Positions 36,119 to 45,859 of a stretch of DNA of 64,000 bases are shown in pieces. Source of the stretch: Martelella lutilitoris (GTDB taxonomy: Bacteria; Pseudomonadota; Alphaproteobacteria; Rhizobiales; Rhizobiaceae); assembly GCF_016598595.1 (NCBI RefSeq), contig NZ_CP066786.1:333501-397500 (forward strand), read 5' to 3'. Position 1 is the first letter of the stretch; every line of letters starts with the position of its first letter. A model generated the notes under the pieces. That model did not search any database and had not been told where the DNA came from. It saw only the letters and a program-made list of their open reading frames with translations. Both the position numbers and the translations under genes were made by a program.

Positions 36119-37261
36119 TCAGGTTCGCTCGGACATCGGCACGAATGGCCGGTTGTCCGGGCCGGTGTAATTGGCGGCGGGGCGGATGATCTTGCCGTCC
36201 TCGCGCTGCTCGATAGTGTGGGCCGCCCAGCCGGCCATGCGGGCAATCACGAAGAGCGGCGTGAACATCGCCGTCGGCACGCCCATCATGTGGTAGGAAA
36301 CGGCAGAGAACCAGTCGAGATTGGGGAACATGCCGCGCGCATCCGCCATGGTCGTCTCGATCCGTTCGGCAATGTCGAACATCTTCATCGAACCGGCTTC
36401 CTCGGAGAGGCTGCGGGCGACTTCCTTGATCACCTTGTTGCGCGGATCGGAGACCGTATAAACCGGGTGCCCGAAACCGATGATCACCTGTTTCTGCGCC
36501 ACGCGTTCGCGGATATCGGCATCGGCCTCCTCCGGCGTGTCGTAACGCTTCTGGATCTCGAAGGCGAATTCGTTTGCGCCGCCATGCTTCGGCCCGCGCA
36601 AGGCCCCGATCGCGCCGCAGACGGCGGAGTAGAAGTCCGTGCCGGTGCCGGTGATCGAGCGGGCGGTGAAGGTCGAGGCGTTGAACTCGTGCTCGGCATA
36701 GAGAATGAGCGAGGTGTGCATCGCTCGCACATGGCTTTCGCTCGGCGCCTTGCCGTGGAGGAGATGCAGAAAGTGCCCGCCGATCGAGGCGTCATCGGTC
36801 TCAACATCGATCCGCCGGCCATTATGGGAGAAGTGATACCAGTAGATGAGCATCGAGCCGAGCGAGGCCATCAGCCGGTCGGCGATGTCGCGCGCCCCCG
36901 CCTTGTTGTGGTCCGCAGCCTCCGGCAGCACGCAGCCGAGCACGGAAGCGCCGGTGCGCATCACGTCCATCGGGTGGGTGGCCGCCGGCAAAAGCTCCAG
37001 AGCGCCGCGCACGGCGGACGGCAGGCCGCGAAGGGCGGAGAGCTTCGCCTTGTAGGCGGCAAGCGTGGCGGCGCTCGGCAGTGCGCCATAGATCAGAAGA
37101 TAGGCGATCTCCTCGAACTCGCAGGTGTCGGCGATATCGAGAATGTCATAGCCGCGGTAGTGCAGGTCGTTGCCGCTCTGGCCGACGGAACAAAGCGCCG
37201 TATTGCCGGCGACGACGCCGGAAAGGGCCACGGATTTCTTCGGTTTCCTTACTTCAGTCAT
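36119..37261 (-). CDS. prpC: 2-methylcitrate synthase
   Basis: A 380-residue citrate-synthase-family enzyme that condenses propionyl-CoA with oxaloacetate. Catalytic segments [21 protein letters not shown] and [14 protein letters not shown] carry the conserved histidines and aspartate region. The length (380) is that of the short PrpC/CitZ type rather than the 430-residue proteobacterial GltA. GGAGGAGAG precedes ATG 37261. It lies between prpD and prpB. Confidence 0.92.
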   Translation of the reverse strand: MTEVRKPKKSVALSGVVAGNTALCSVGQSGNDLHYRGYDILDIADTCEFEEIAYLLIYGALPSAATLAAYKAKLSALRGLPSAVRGALELLPAATHPMDVMRTGASVLGCVLPEAADHNKAGARDIADRLMASLGSMLIYWYHFSHNGRRIDVETDDASIGGHFLHLLHGKAPSESHVRAMHTSLILYAEHEFNASTFTARSITGTGTDFYSAVCGAIGALRGPKHGGANEFAFEIQKRYDTPEEADADIRERVAQKQVIIGFGHPVYTVSDPRNKVIKEVARSLSEEAGSMKMFDIAERIETTMADARGMFPNLDWFSAVSYHMMGVPTAMFTPLFVIARMAGWAAHTIEQREDGKIIRPAANYTGPDNRPFVPMSERT

Positions 37262-37330
37262 GATCTCTCCTCCCGATCATGCGCCGCGCGGCGTCGGCCC
37301 TCCTCAAAGGCCGGCGCTGCGGCTCTGTTC

Positions 37331-38842
37331 TCATTTCCAGTCGAAAATGCCCGTCCTTGCCGGCGCGCCGAGCTTGTCGGGCGAGACGACGAAATTCAGC
37401 CCGGAAAGCTCCTCCGGTGCAAGCGAGGTCAGTCGCTCGACGGTGGCGAGGAAACGGTCCTGTTCGCCGGCCGACACCACGCTATGGGCCAGCATGCGGA
37501 ATTTCTTCACATAGTCCGGCCGCGAGAAGGGCCGGCTTCCGAGCGGGTTGGCATCGGCAATGGCCAACTGGTCCTCGATGATCCGTCCGTCTTCCATGGT
37601 GACGATCACATGGCCGCCGAAGGCTTTCTCCGCAGGGTCATGGCTGTGATATCGTCGCGTCCATTCCGGGTTCTCGGCCGTGGTGATCTTGTGCCACAGC
37701 GCTACGGTTTCCGGGCGTTTGGCCCGTTCCGGCGCATAGGAGCGCTCGTGGTGCCAGCCGCCGTCCTCAAGCGCCACGGCGAAGATGTACATGATCGAGT
37801 GGTCAAGCGTCTCGCGGCTGGCGTTCGGATCCATCTTCTGCGGGTCGTTGGCGCCGGTGCCGATCACATAGTGGGTGTGGTGGCTGGTTTCGATCAGGAT
37901 CGACTTGACCTTTGACAGATCGCCGATTGCGGGGCCCATGCGGCGGGCAAGGTCGATCAGCGCCTGGCTCTGGTATTCGGCCGAATGTTCCTTGGTATAG
38001 GTGTCCATGATGGCGCGTTTTGCTTCGCCCTTTTCCGGCAGCGGCACGGTATATTCGGCGGCGGGGCCGGAGAGAAGATAGGCGATGAAGCCGTCCTCGC
38101 CCTCCCAGGCAGGCGAGGGCGCGCCTTCGCCGCGCATCACTCGGTCGACGGCCTCGACCGCCATCTTGCCGGCAAAGGCGGGTGCATAGGCCTTCCAGCT
38201 CGAGATCTCGCCCTTGCGCGACTGGCGCGTCGTGGTCGTGACATGCAGCGCCTGCTGCACGGCCTGGTAGACGGTCTCGGTATCGAGCCCGAGCGCTGTG
38301 CCGATGCCGGCAGCCGCCGACGGGCCGAGATGGGCGATATGGTCGATCTTGTGCTCGTGCAGGCAGATGCCGCGGACGAGATCGACCTGGATTTCATAGC
38401 CGGTGGCAATGCCTCTCGCCAGGGCCTCGCCGGAAAGCCCGCAATGCTGGGCGACGGCCAGGATCGGCGGAATATTGTCGCCGGGATGGGAATAGTCGGC
38501 CGCAAGGAAGGTGTCGTGATAGTCAAGCTCGCGCACGGCGACGCCATTGGCCCAGGCAGCCCATTCCGGCGAAAAGCGCTTGTCGGCAGCCAGGCCGAAG
38601 ATCGTCGCGCCGGGGGTAAACGGATGGGCGGTTGCCTGCGCGCGGGCGCTCACGGCTGGCCTGCGGGCAATGGAGGCGGCGGCCACGGCGGCATTGTCGA
38701 TGATCCGGTTGCCGATCATCTCCACCACGTCATCGTCGAGCGCCACGGGGTCCGTCGCGACCGAGGCGATCTTCCAGGCAAGCTGGTCTTCGCGTTTGAG
38801 ATTTTCCGATGATTTGTGGGTGCGCACCTTGTGATCGAGCAT
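37331..38842 (-). CDS. prpD: 2-methylcitrate dehydratase (MmgE/PrpD family)
   Basis: A 503-residue MmgE/PrpD-family protein that dehydrates 2-methylcitrate to 2-methyl-cis-aconitate. Conserved blocks include [19 protein letters not shown] and [27 protein letters not shown] lies 6 bases before ATG 38842; the extended frame upstream was rejected. First gene of the prp operon. No prpR-type activator gene is adjacent, and no operator was recognised in the 157-bp upstream gap. Confidence 0.93.
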   Translation of the reverse strand: MLDHKVRTHKSSENLKREDQLAWKIASVATDPVALDDDVVEMIGNRIIDNAAVAAASIARRPAVSARAQATAHPFTPGATIFGLAADKRFSPEWAAWANGVAVRELDYHDTFLAADYSHPGDNIPPILAVAQHCGLSGEALARGIATGYEIQVDLVRGICLHEHKIDHIAHLGPSAAAGIGTALGLDTETVYQAVQQALHVTTTTRQSRKGEISSWKAYAPAFAGKMAVEAVDRVMRGEGAPSPAWEGEDGFIAYLLSGPAAEYTVPLPEKGEAKRAIMDTYTKEHSAEYQSQALIDLARRMGPAIGDLSKVKSILIETSHHTHYVIGTGANDPQKMDPNASRETLDHSIMYIFAVALEDGGWHHERSYAPERAKRPETVALWHKITTAENPEWTRRYHSHDPAEKAFGGHVIVTMEDGRIIEDQLAIADANPLGSRPFSRPDYVKKFRMLAHSVVSAGEQDRFLATVERLTSLAPEELSGLNFVVSPDKLGAPARTGIFDWK

Positions 38843-38952
38843 GACGTCTCCTCCCGCTTCAATGCCAACGCCGTTTTCCTCTGTTTGGCGCCGATTGTCC
38901 ATCGGCGACAATGCAGCCATTAGTCTTAGGCAATTTGGCGGCTGCACGCAAA

Positions 38953-38975
38953 ACGGCCCGCGCATGGCGGGCCGT
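38953..38975 (-). terminator. intrinsic terminator of the sugar MFS gene
   Basis: A 9-bp GC-rich stem (ACGGCCCGC / GCGGGCCGT, loop 5 bases) lies 25 bp after the MFS stop on the minus strand and is followed there by a short T run (TTTTGCG). The same sequence read on the plus strand has no T run. It separates the MFS transcript from prpD, which starts 110 bp further on. Confidence 0.65.
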
Positions 38976-38999
38976 CGAATGTCAGGGAGTGCGGATGGA

Positions 39000-40331
39000 T
39001 CAGTCCGCCGCAACGGTGCGCTGCTCGATCTCCTCGAGCGTGATGCCCTTGGTTTCCGGCGCCACCGCGATGGCGTAGAAAATGCCGATCACGCAGAAGC
39101 CGGTGAAGATCCCGAAGGTGCCGACGATGCCGATCCCTGCCAGAAGCTCGGGAAAGAGCAGGGCGACGACGAAGTTGAAGAACCAGTTGGCGATCGATGC
39201 CAGAGCCATCCCGCGCGGTCGCAGCCGAAGCGGGAAGAGTTCCGCCATGTAGAGCCAGGGCAACGGACCGAGGCTGACGGCGAAAAAGGCGATGAAGGCA
39301 AAGATGCCGATCATGGCCAGATAGGGGGTCGCGGCGACATCCATCATGGTCGCGACGGTTACCAGCGCCATCGAGGCGGCGGTGCCGATGAAACCCAGGA
39401 TCAGCAGCTTGCGCCGGCCGATGGATTCAACCAGATACATGGCGACGATCGTCAGCGCCACATTGACGACGCCGATGCCGACGGTGGCCAGAAGCTGGGT
39501 CATGGTGCCGGAGAAGCCGGCGCTCTTGAAGATTTCCGGCGCGTAATAGATGATCGCGTTGATGCCGGAGAGCTGCTGCAGCACGAACACGATCATGGCA
39601 AAGCTCGTGACCGGCAGGATGCCCTTTTTCAGGAAGGTGCTCCAGGCGGGGGCGGCCTCCTCGTCCTTTGCGCTTTCCTTGATCTCGGCGATGATTTCAT
39701 CGATTTCGGCGTCGGAACACTCCGGCTGCAGCTTGGCGATGATGTCGCGCGCCTTGTCGGCGTTCGAATTCAGCGTCAGCCAACGCGGCGTTTCCGGCGA
39801 CAGAAGGATACCGACAAGGGCGATGATCGACGGGAACACGCCAACGCCGATCATCCAGCGCCAGTCGCCGGTGCCGCCGAAGGCCGCGTCCGACATGTAG
39901 GAAATCATGATGCCGATCGTAATCATCAGCTGGAAGGCCGAGACGATGGTGCCCCGAATGCGTGCCGGCGCCACTTCCGCCAGGAACATAGGGGCGGTCA
40001 TGGCCGATGCGCCGATGCCGACGCCGATCAGAAGGCGGGCGAGCGTCAGCACATACTGGTTGAAGGCGAAGGCGGAAATCAGCGAGCCGACGAGGAAGAT
40101 CACGGCGCCGAGGATCAGCATCGGCTTTCGGCCGTAGCGGTCGGTGGTGATCATGGCAAGCAATGTGCCCGCCACCGCGCCGAGCGGCACGGCCGAGGTG
40201 ATCACGCCTTCCATGAAGGGCGTGATCGTGAAGTCCTGTTTGATGAACGGCAACGCGCCGGAGATCACGCCCTGGTCAAAGCCGAAGAGCATGCCGAAAA
40301 GCGCCGCCACGATGACGATGGCGATAAGCAT
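39000..40331 (-). CDS. sugar porter family MFS transporter
   Basis: A 443-residue protein with twelve predicted helices and the sugar-porter signatures: [10 protein letters not shown] after helix 2, SPETPRWL before the central loop, [17 protein letters not shown] in helix 7, [20 protein letters not shown] and the final APETKG. It should move a monosaccharide with H+. GGAGGAAA precedes ATG 40331 (7-base spacing). The substrate cannot be read. It stands alone and is divergent from the TPP riboswitch operon. Confidence 0.92.
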   Translation of the reverse strand: MLIAIVIVAALFGMLFGFDQGVISGALPFIKQDFTITPFMEGVITSAVPLGAVAGTLLAMITTDRYGRKPMLILGAVIFLVGSLISAFAFNQYVLTLARLLIGVGIGASAMTAPMFLAEVAPARIRGTIVSAFQLMITIGIMISYMSDAAFGGTGDWRWMIGVGVFPSIIALVGILLSPETPRWLTLNSNADKARDIIAKLQPECSDAEIDEIIAEIKESAKDEEAAPAWSTFLKKGILPVTSFAMIVFVLQQLSGINAIIYYAPEIFKSAGFSGTMTQLLATVGIGVVNVALTIVAMYLVESIGRRKLLILGFIGTAASMALVTVATMMDVAATPYLAMIGIFAFIAFFAVSLGPLPWLYMAELFPLRLRPRGMALASIANWFFNFVVALLFPELLAGIGIVGTFGIFTGFCVIGIFYAIAVAPETKGITLEEIEQRTVAAD

Positions 40332-40567
40332 TGGGTTTCCTCCGCATTTCGGGCGCAGCCGGGGTGCCGGTACGCCGGTCAGTGTCTTTCTGTCCCTGAC
40401 CCTTAGCCTTTTTTTGTGAACGCTAGCTGAAAATTCCGTCTGTAGCCATGCCTTCATGACAACTTGAAGATGAAAACCACCCTGCTTGTCAACTCTATTC
40501 CCTTTCCGCGGCCGGAAGCTGCGTCAGCGCCCCTTGACCGGACCGTCCTGCGCAGGCATAGATAAGC

Positions 40568-40664
40568 CCATCCGAGGGGTGCGATCTTCTTTGCGAAGAT
40601 GCTGAGATGGCTTGAAGCCGAACCCTTGAACCTGATCCGGGTCATGCCGGCGTAGGAACGGAGT
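40568..40664 (+). ncRNA. TPP riboswitch (thi box)
   Basis: The leader before thiX carries all the conserved TPP-sensor blocks in order: CCGAGGGGTGC, GCTGAGATGGC, AACCCTTGAACCTGATCCGG and GTCATGCCGGCGTAGGAACGG. Downstream, a CCCGG/CCGGG hairpin (40717-40721 with 40728-40732) overlaps the first bases of the thiX ribosome binding site (GGAGAGGGG at 40731-40739), so control is probably at translation: thiamine pyrophosphate would lower expression. No T-rich terminator was seen in the leader. The 410-bp gap holds nothing else. Confidence 0.95.
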
Positions 40665-40741
40665 TTGGTGTTGAGCGATACGCCCATAAAATCAGCCTGT
40701 TTTGTTACGTCCGCTGCCCGGCCGCGCCCGGGAGAGGGGAC

Positions 40742-41497
40742 TTGAGACAAAGCCTTTTCGCCGTTTTGAAATCCCTGATGGTGATTGCTGCGCTCCTCCT
40801 GCTCTGGCAGGCGGTCGTCACGCTGTTTGCGCTCCCCCGCTATATCCTGCCCGCGCCCTCTGCCGTCGCCGCAAGGCTGTGGACCGGCCATGCCTACCTC
40901 CTCTCGAACGCCCTCATCACGCTGCGCGAGATCATCGCCGGCTTTGCCGCCGGCGCGGCTTTTGGCGCCGGCGCCGCCTTCCTGCTTGCCGGATTTCCGC
41001 GCTTCGGGCGTCTCGTCTGGCCGGCGCTCGTCGTGCTGCAGTCGTTCCCGGTCTTCGTCATCGCGCCCATGCTGGTGCTCTGGTTCGGCTTCGGCATCAC
41101 GTCCAAGGTGGTGATGACGATGATCATCGTCTTCTTTCCGGTCGCCTCCAATTTCGCCGACGGGCTGTCGCGCACCGACAGCGCCATCGTCAAGGCCGCG
41201 CATCTCGATGGCGCCGGACACTGGCAGCTTCTCGTTCTCATCCGGCTGCCGCTTGCCATGCCGCAACTGTTTTCGGGCCTGCGCATCGCCGCACCGCTTG
41301 CCCCTCTTGGCGCCGTCGTCGGCGAATGGGTGGGCGCTGCCGGCGGTCTCGGCTTCGTCATGGTGCAGGCCAATGCCCGCATGCAGGCCGATACGGTGTT
41401 TGCCGCCATGTTCATTCTGGCGCTGGAGGCCGTCCTGTTTCGCAAGGCGGTGGATCTCGCCGCGCCCTTTTTCACCCGCTGGTCGCCGCATCAATGA
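40742..41497 (+). CDS. thiX: ABC transporter permease for thiamine precursor (ThiX-like)
   Basis: A 251-residue SsuC/TauC-type permease, starting at TTG 40742 behind GGAGAGGGG. The EAA loop appears as VKAAHLDGAGHWQLLVLIRLP. It lies under a TPP riboswitch and directly before a ThiY-like binding protein, so the substrate is most likely hydroxymethylpyrimidine or N-formyl-aminopyrimidine for thiamine synthesis. The usual third gene, the ATPase thiZ, is absent from the locus. Confidence 0.85.
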   Translation: MRQSLFAVLKSLMVIAALLLLWQAVVTLFALPRYILPAPSAVAARLWTGHAYLLSNALITLREIIAGFAAGAAFGAGAAFLLAGFPRFGRLVWPALVVLQSFPVFVIAPMLVLWFGFGITSKVVMTMIIVFFPVASNFADGLSRTDSAIVKAAHLDGAGHWQLLVLIRLPLAMPQLFSGLRIAAPLAPLGAVVGEWVGAAGGLGFVMVQANARMQADTVFAAMFILALEAVLFRKAVDLAAPFFTRWSPHQ

Positions 41498-41527
41498 GCG
41501 GCCAACCTGTTTTTCACGGAGGAATGA

Positions 41528-42469
41528 ATGCTCAAGAAACTTACCCTTATCGCCGCTCTGACGCTTCTGCCCGGCCTTGCCGCCGCCAATGACAAGCTTA
41601 GCGTCATCCTCGAATGGTATGTGAACCCGGATCATGCGCCGATGGTGATTGCCGAGGCGAACGGCTATTTCGCCGACGAGGGGCTCGACGTGGACCTCGT
41701 GCCGCCGGCCGATCCGTCCATGGTGCCGCGCATGGTCGCTTCCGGTCGGGCCGATATCGGCGTTCACTACCAGCCGAACCTCTATCTCGACCATGCCGCC
41801 GGCATTGACATCAAACGCTTCGGCACGCTGGTCTCCACACCGCTCAACACGCTGACGGTGATGGCAAACGGACCGGTGCAGTCACTTGGCGATCTCAAGG
41901 GCCGCAAGATCGGCTTTTCGGTCGCCGGCATCGAGGAGGCGGTCGTCTCCGCCATGCTTGCGAGCGCCGGCCTCACGCGGGACGACATCACGCTGGTGAA
42001 TGTCAATTTCGCCCTCACCCAGTCGTTGCTGTCGGGCCAGGTCGATGCCACAATCGGCGCGTTCCGCAATTTCGAATTGACCCAGATGGCGATCGAGGGC
42101 GAGGAGGGCAAGGCCTTCTTCCCGGAGGAAAACGGCGTTCCGGTCTATGACGAACTGATCTATGTGACCCGCAGCGAACTCATTGACGATGACCGGCTGC
42201 CGCGTTTTCTCGATGCGGTGGAGCGGGCAACGATCTTCATCACCAACCACCCGGAAGAGGCCTGGGCCCTGTTCGCCGAGGCCTATCCCGATCTCGACGA
42301 CGAACTGAACCGCACGGCCTTTGCCGACACCATCGCACGCTTTGCCAAGAGCCCGGCCGCGTTCGATGCCGGCCGCTACCAGCGGTTCGGCGCATTCATG
42401 GCGGAAAACGGACTGATCGAGGAGGCGCCCGAGGTTTCGGACATCTCGGTTTCGCTTTACGGGGGATAG
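41528..42469 (+). CDS. thiY: ABC transporter substrate-binding protein for HMP precursor (ThiY-like)
   Basis: Periplasmic protein of 313 residues of the NMT1/THI5-like family. A signal peptide (residues 1-20) precedes the mature start NDKLSVILEWYVNPDHAPMV, a hallmark of ThiY pyrimidine-precursor binding proteins. CACGGAGGA precedes ATG 41528. It starts 30 bp after thiX and is followed by a strong terminator, so the TPP-controlled operon ends here. Confidence 0.88.
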   Translation: MLKKLTLIAALTLLPGLAAANDKLSVILEWYVNPDHAPMVIAEANGYFADEGLDVDLVPPADPSMVPRMVASGRADIGVHYQPNLYLDHAAGIDIKRFGTLVSTPLNTLTVMANGPVQSLGDLKGRKIGFSVAGIEEAVVSAMLASAGLTRDDITLVNVNFALTQSLLSGQVDATIGAFRNFELTQMAIEGEEGKAFFPEENGVPVYDELIYVTRSELIDDDRLPRFLDAVERATIFITNHPEEAWALFAEAYPDLDDELNRTAFADTIARFAKSPAAFDAGRYQRFGAFMAENGLIEEAPEVSDISVSLYGG

Positions 42470-42506
42470 GCCTTTCCGGCCTCAAATCGCCACAAAACCG
42501 GGTTAG

Positions 42507-42564
42507 AAGGACCGAAATACCGGAAGGCGGCCGCTGGCCGTCTTTCGCGTTTCGGTCTTTTTTT
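42507..42564 (+). terminator. strong intrinsic terminator of thiX-thiY
   Basis: GACCGAAA (42510-42517) pairs with TTTCGGTC (42550-42557); an inner GGCGGCC/GGCCGTC stem stacks inside. It is followed by seven T residues (42558-42564). It lies 38 bp after the thiY stop, so transcription of the riboswitch operon ends before any ATPase gene could be reached. Confidence 0.88.
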
Positions 42565-42647
42565 AAGTTGAAAGACGGACGGCGGCGCGCCGTCCCGAGG
42601 AAGACCGATCTCGAACATGCGCTTTTCAGCCTCAGGGAGATCGGAAC

Positions 42648-42854
42648 ATGAAACTAGCCGGCCTGGTGCTGGTGGTGATCGGCCTTGCCACCCTGACCTT
42701 CCGTTTCGGCCTTTATCACTATGGCGATGTCGCTGGCGATATCGAGGGCAGCCTCCTGACCCCGCTCGCCCATCTCGTCCTCCTGGTCGGCGCCCTGCTT
42801 CTGGCGCTGCATCTGGTGCTGCGTTTTGTCCGGCATGTGATCAGCCATGATTGA
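42648..42854 (+). CDS. small membrane protein (68 aa), unknown
   Basis: A 68-residue ORF with two hydrophobic segments (residues 3-18 and 38-56) separated by a short acidic loop, and a basic end (RFVRHVISHD). GGGAGATC precedes ATG 42648. A GGACGGC/GCCGTCC hairpin lies in its leader at 42577-42595. I do not recognise the family. Codon use resembles neighbouring genes; it is separated from thiY by the terminator, so it needs its own promoter. Confidence 0.55.
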   Translation: MKLAGLVLVVIGLATLTFRFGLYHYGDVAGDIEGSLLTPLAHLVLLVGALLLALHLVLRFVRHVISHD

Positions 42855-42882
42855 GCGGCGCCGGAAGAGGGCGGCGGCCCTC

Positions 42883-42986
42883 AGCGCATCGGCCCGAAAA
42901 TTGGAATCGGTTTTCGGAAAGCACGATGCGCAGATTCAATAGGTTAGAGCGTCCTTTGTGCGTCCGAAAGGACGCACGGCGCTCTA
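42883..42986 (+). repeat. dispersed intergenic palindromic repeat, copy 2 (REP-like family C)
   Basis: A 104-bp element, the plus-strand counterpart of 9295-9397. It ends with a perfect hairpin GTGCGTCC-GAAA-GGACGCAC (GNRA-type loop) and GGCGCTCTA. The terminal TAG (minus strand, 42984-42986) is the glyS stop codon, so the element overlaps the end of that gene. It lies between the small membrane ORF and glyS. Confidence 0.85.
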
Positions 42987-45098
42987 GCCGGCAATCTTCG
43001 AGAAATCGGCGACAGCCCCGGTCGCTTCACGGATCATCGCCAGCAACGCCAAGCGGTTTGCGCGCACGGCCTCGTCCTCGGCATTGACCAGCACATCCTC
43101 GAAGAAGGCGTCGACCGGCGCGCGCAGCGCCGAAAGCGCCTCCATGGCGGCGAAGTAGTCTTCCCGCTTCGAGGCTTCCCGCGCCTTCTTCGCGGCAGCA
43201 AGGATGGCGTCGTGGAGCGCCTTTTCGGCATCGGTCTCAAACAGCGCCGGATCGACCTTTTCGGCAACCCGCGTCTTCTTCTTCTCTTCCGCCGCCAGCA
43301 GCTGTCCGGCGCGCTTTTCGCCCGAAAGAAGGTTCTTGCCGTCCTCGGAATCGAGGAACTTCGTCAGCGCCTCCACCCGGCGGGCAACGACTTCCAGATC
43401 ATCCGAATCCGCCGACAGCACCGCGTCGATCAGATCGTGGCGCGCGCCCATGTCGCGCAGATAGACCTTGAAGCGGTCGTGGAAGAAGGAGAGCAGGTCG
43501 CGATCATCGAAGACCGACAGCAGCGGCAGGCGCACGCCGCGCTCCAGTATGATGCGGATCACGCCAAGGGCGGCGCGGCGCAGCGCATAGGGGTCGCCCG
43601 AGCCGGTCGGCTTTTCGTCGATCGACCAGAAGCCCGTCAGCGTGTCGAGCTTGTCGGCAAGCGCCACCGTCAGCGAGACCTTGTTGCGCGGCACGACGTC
43701 GGAGGGGCCTAGCGGCTTGTAGTGCTCCTTGATCGCCGCCGCCACGTCTTCGCTCTCGCCCTGCAGAAGCGCATATTTGCGGCCCATGGCGCCCTGAAGC
43801 TCGGGGAATTCGCCGACGGCCTCGGTGCGAAGATCCGCCTTTGCCAGAATAACGGCGCGGTCGACATCGGCCGCATCGGCGCCAACGATCGGGGCCAGAT
43901 CTCCTGCCAGTTTGCGGATGCGGTCGACGCGGGCGCCCTGGCTGCCGAGCTTGGCATGGAAGGTCACGTTCAGCGCATCGAGCTTGGCCATGCGCTGGTC
44001 GAGCGGCTTCTTCAGGTCGAGGCCGAACTGCGCCGCCGATTTCTTAAGCGTCGCAAGGTCCGGCAGATCGCGCTGGTCCATGTGCCAGAAATGCAGGGCA
44101 TCGGAGAGGCGCGCGCGCACGACCTTGCCGTTGCCGTAGCAGATTTCCTTGCCGCCGTCGCTTGCCGCGATATTGGCGATCAGGATGAATTTGTTGGTGA
44201 GGCTTTCCTCGCCATGCTTGCGGACGACGAAGCATTTCTGGTTGGTTTTGATCGTCAGCCGGATGATCTCGTCGGGAATTTCGAGGAAGGCTTCCTCGAA
44301 TTCGCCGAGCAGAACCTGCGGATATTCGACAAGCCCGGCGACCTCGTCCAGCAGCCCCTCGTCCTCGACCACGTCGAGCCCGTTGGCGAATGCCAGATTG
44401 GCGGCGTCATCGCGGATGATGTCCTTGCGCCGGTCGGCGTCGAGAATGACGCAGGCCTTTTCCAGGCCCGCCGCATAATCGGCGAATCGCCTGACCTCGA
44501 AGGGTTCGGGCGCGTGGAAACGGTGACCATAGGTGACATTCGAGGCGACAATGCCGTCGATCTCGAAATCGATGATCTTGGTTTCCTCGATTTCCGTGCC
44601 GAATGTGCAGACGATCGACTGCAGCGGCCGAACCCAGCGCAGTGCGCCCGGCTCGGATGACGCGGCGCCCCAGCGCATCGACTTTGGCCATGGGAAGTTG
44701 CGGATGATGCCGGGCATCACGTCGCGGATGATCTCTTCGGCATCGCGGCCGGGCTTTTCGATAACGGCGACATAAAAATCGCCCTTCTTCGGGTCCGTCT
44801 GGATCTTCGCCTCAGAGATATCGTCAAGGCCCGCGCCGCGCAGAAAGCCCGCGACCGCCTTTTCCGGCGCGCCGACGCGCGGTCCCTTGCGCTCCTCGCG
44901 CACATCGGCCGAACGCGCAGTCAGCCCGTGAATGTCGAGCGCGAGCCGCCGCGGGGTGAAATATTCGCGTGCGCCCTCATAGGTCAGACCCGCATCCACC
45001 AGCGCATCGGTGACGCGCTTTTTCAGTTCGCTTGCCGCCTGGCGCTGCATGCGGGCGGGGATTTCCTCGGAACGGAGTTCAAGCAAAAGGTCGGGCAT
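42984..45098 (-). CDS. glyS: glycyl-tRNA synthetase beta subunit
   Basis: A 704-residue subunit of the bacterial alpha2beta2 glycyl-tRNA synthetase, which binds tRNA-Gly. The N-terminus [18 protein letters not shown] is diagnostic. ATG 45098 fits it; 20 further upstream residues are open but not conserved. The gene is separated from glyQ by about 5 kb holding a DUF2207 gene, aroA and lemA. Its stop codon lies within the repeat at 42883-42986. Confidence 0.97.
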   Translation of the reverse strand: MPDLLLELRSEEIPARMQRQAASELKKRVTDALVDAGLTYEGAREYFTPRRLALDIHGLTARSADVREERKGPRVGAPEKAVAGFLRGAGLDDISEAKIQTDPKKGDFYVAVIEKPGRDAEEIIRDVMPGIIRNFPWPKSMRWGAASSEPGALRWVRPLQSIVCTFGTEIEETKIIDFEIDGIVASNVTYGHRFHAPEPFEVRRFADYAAGLEKACVILDADRRKDIIRDDAANLAFANGLDVVEDEGLLDEVAGLVEYPQVLLGEFEEAFLEIPDEIIRLTIKTNQKCFVVRKHGEESLTNKFILIANIAASDGGKEICYGNGKVVRARLSDALHFWHMDQRDLPDLATLKKSAAQFGLDLKKPLDQRMAKLDALNVTFHAKLGSQGARVDRIRKLAGDLAPIVGADAADVDRAVILAKADLRTEAVGEFPELQGAMGRKYALLQGESEDVAAAIKEHYKPLGPSDVVPRNKVSLTVALADKLDTLTGFWSIDEKPTGSGDPYALRRAALGVIRIILERGVRLPLLSVFDDRDLLSFFHDRFKVYLRDMGARHDLIDAVLSADSDDLEVVARRVEALTKFLDSEDGKNLLSGEKRAGQLLAAEEKKKTRVAEKVDPALFETDAEKALHDAILAAAKKAREASKREDYFAAMEALSALRAPVDAFFEDVLVNAEDEAVRANRLALLAMIREATGAVADFSKIAG

Positions 45099-45251
45099 GG
45101 GACAGCTTCTATCGTGGTCTGAATGTCGGTGACGGCGTGTTAGCAAGCCCGGCGGCAAAAGTCATCCGGGAATAGAGTTTTTGGAGGCGATGAGGACCCG
45201 GAAGCCTCTTCGCGCCACGCAATTGCCGGAATTCGGACCCCATGGTGCGGC

Positions 45252-45854
45252 ATGAACAAGAATATCGCCTTTCCATTGTCAGCGCTTGCCCTTCTGACGC
45301 TCACCGCTGTCCCGGCTCTCCCTGTTGCGGCGCAGACCTCGCTGCCGCAAGGTCGCTACAAAACCGCCTGCCTGCCGATCGGCAAGAATGACCGCCACGG
45401 CTTCATCGCCGAGGTTGTTATCGAAGGGTCGGTCCTCTCCGCCACCGCGCAGTCCTATGCGCATGACGACTGCGATGTCCCGACCGTAGAGGTCGACTAT
45501 CGCGGGGCGATCGAGGAGGCGCGCCGGCAGGAGAATCATATCGACTTCGTCCAGCGAACCGGTCCCTTTGTCTATACGCTGCTATTGCCCGAAGTGACGA
45601 CCTACTACAACGCCAATGTGGATTCCGCCGGCTGCGCGCTGGACGGCTGGGAAACCGGCGTGCCGCGCGATGTCTCCGGGAAAACCTGTGCGCCCTACAC
45701 CTTTCCGGAGGTCGGCTCCAGGCTGAAGGACCGGCTCTGGATCAAGGGCGACCGGATTTCCTTCGGCCATCTCCCGCTCAGCTGGCAGAATGAAGCCGAT
45801 GGCGGCTTTCCGGAGACATCGTCTTCGATAGACTTTGTCCGCGTGAGCGACTGA
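45252..45854 (+). CDS. secreted protein of unknown function
   Basis: A 200-residue protein with a signal peptide ending near residue 28 (ALPVAAQTSLPQG). The mature part has four cysteines (about 41, 75, 128, 147), enough for two disulfides, and no recognised domain; it looks beta-rich. It is convergent with the DUF2207 gene with 5 bp between stops and divergent from glyS. No function can be assigned. Confidence 0.75.
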   Translation: MNKNIAFPLSALALLTLTAVPALPVAAQTSLPQGRYKTACLPIGKNDRHGFIAEVVIEGSVLSATAQSYAHDDCDVPTVEVDYRGAIEEARRQENHIDFVQRTGPFVYTLLLPEVTTYYNANVDSAGCALDGWETGVPRDVSGKTCAPYTFPEVGSRLKDRLWIKGDRISFGHLPLSWQNEADGGFPETSSSIDFVRVSD

Positions 45855-45859
45855 GCGGC

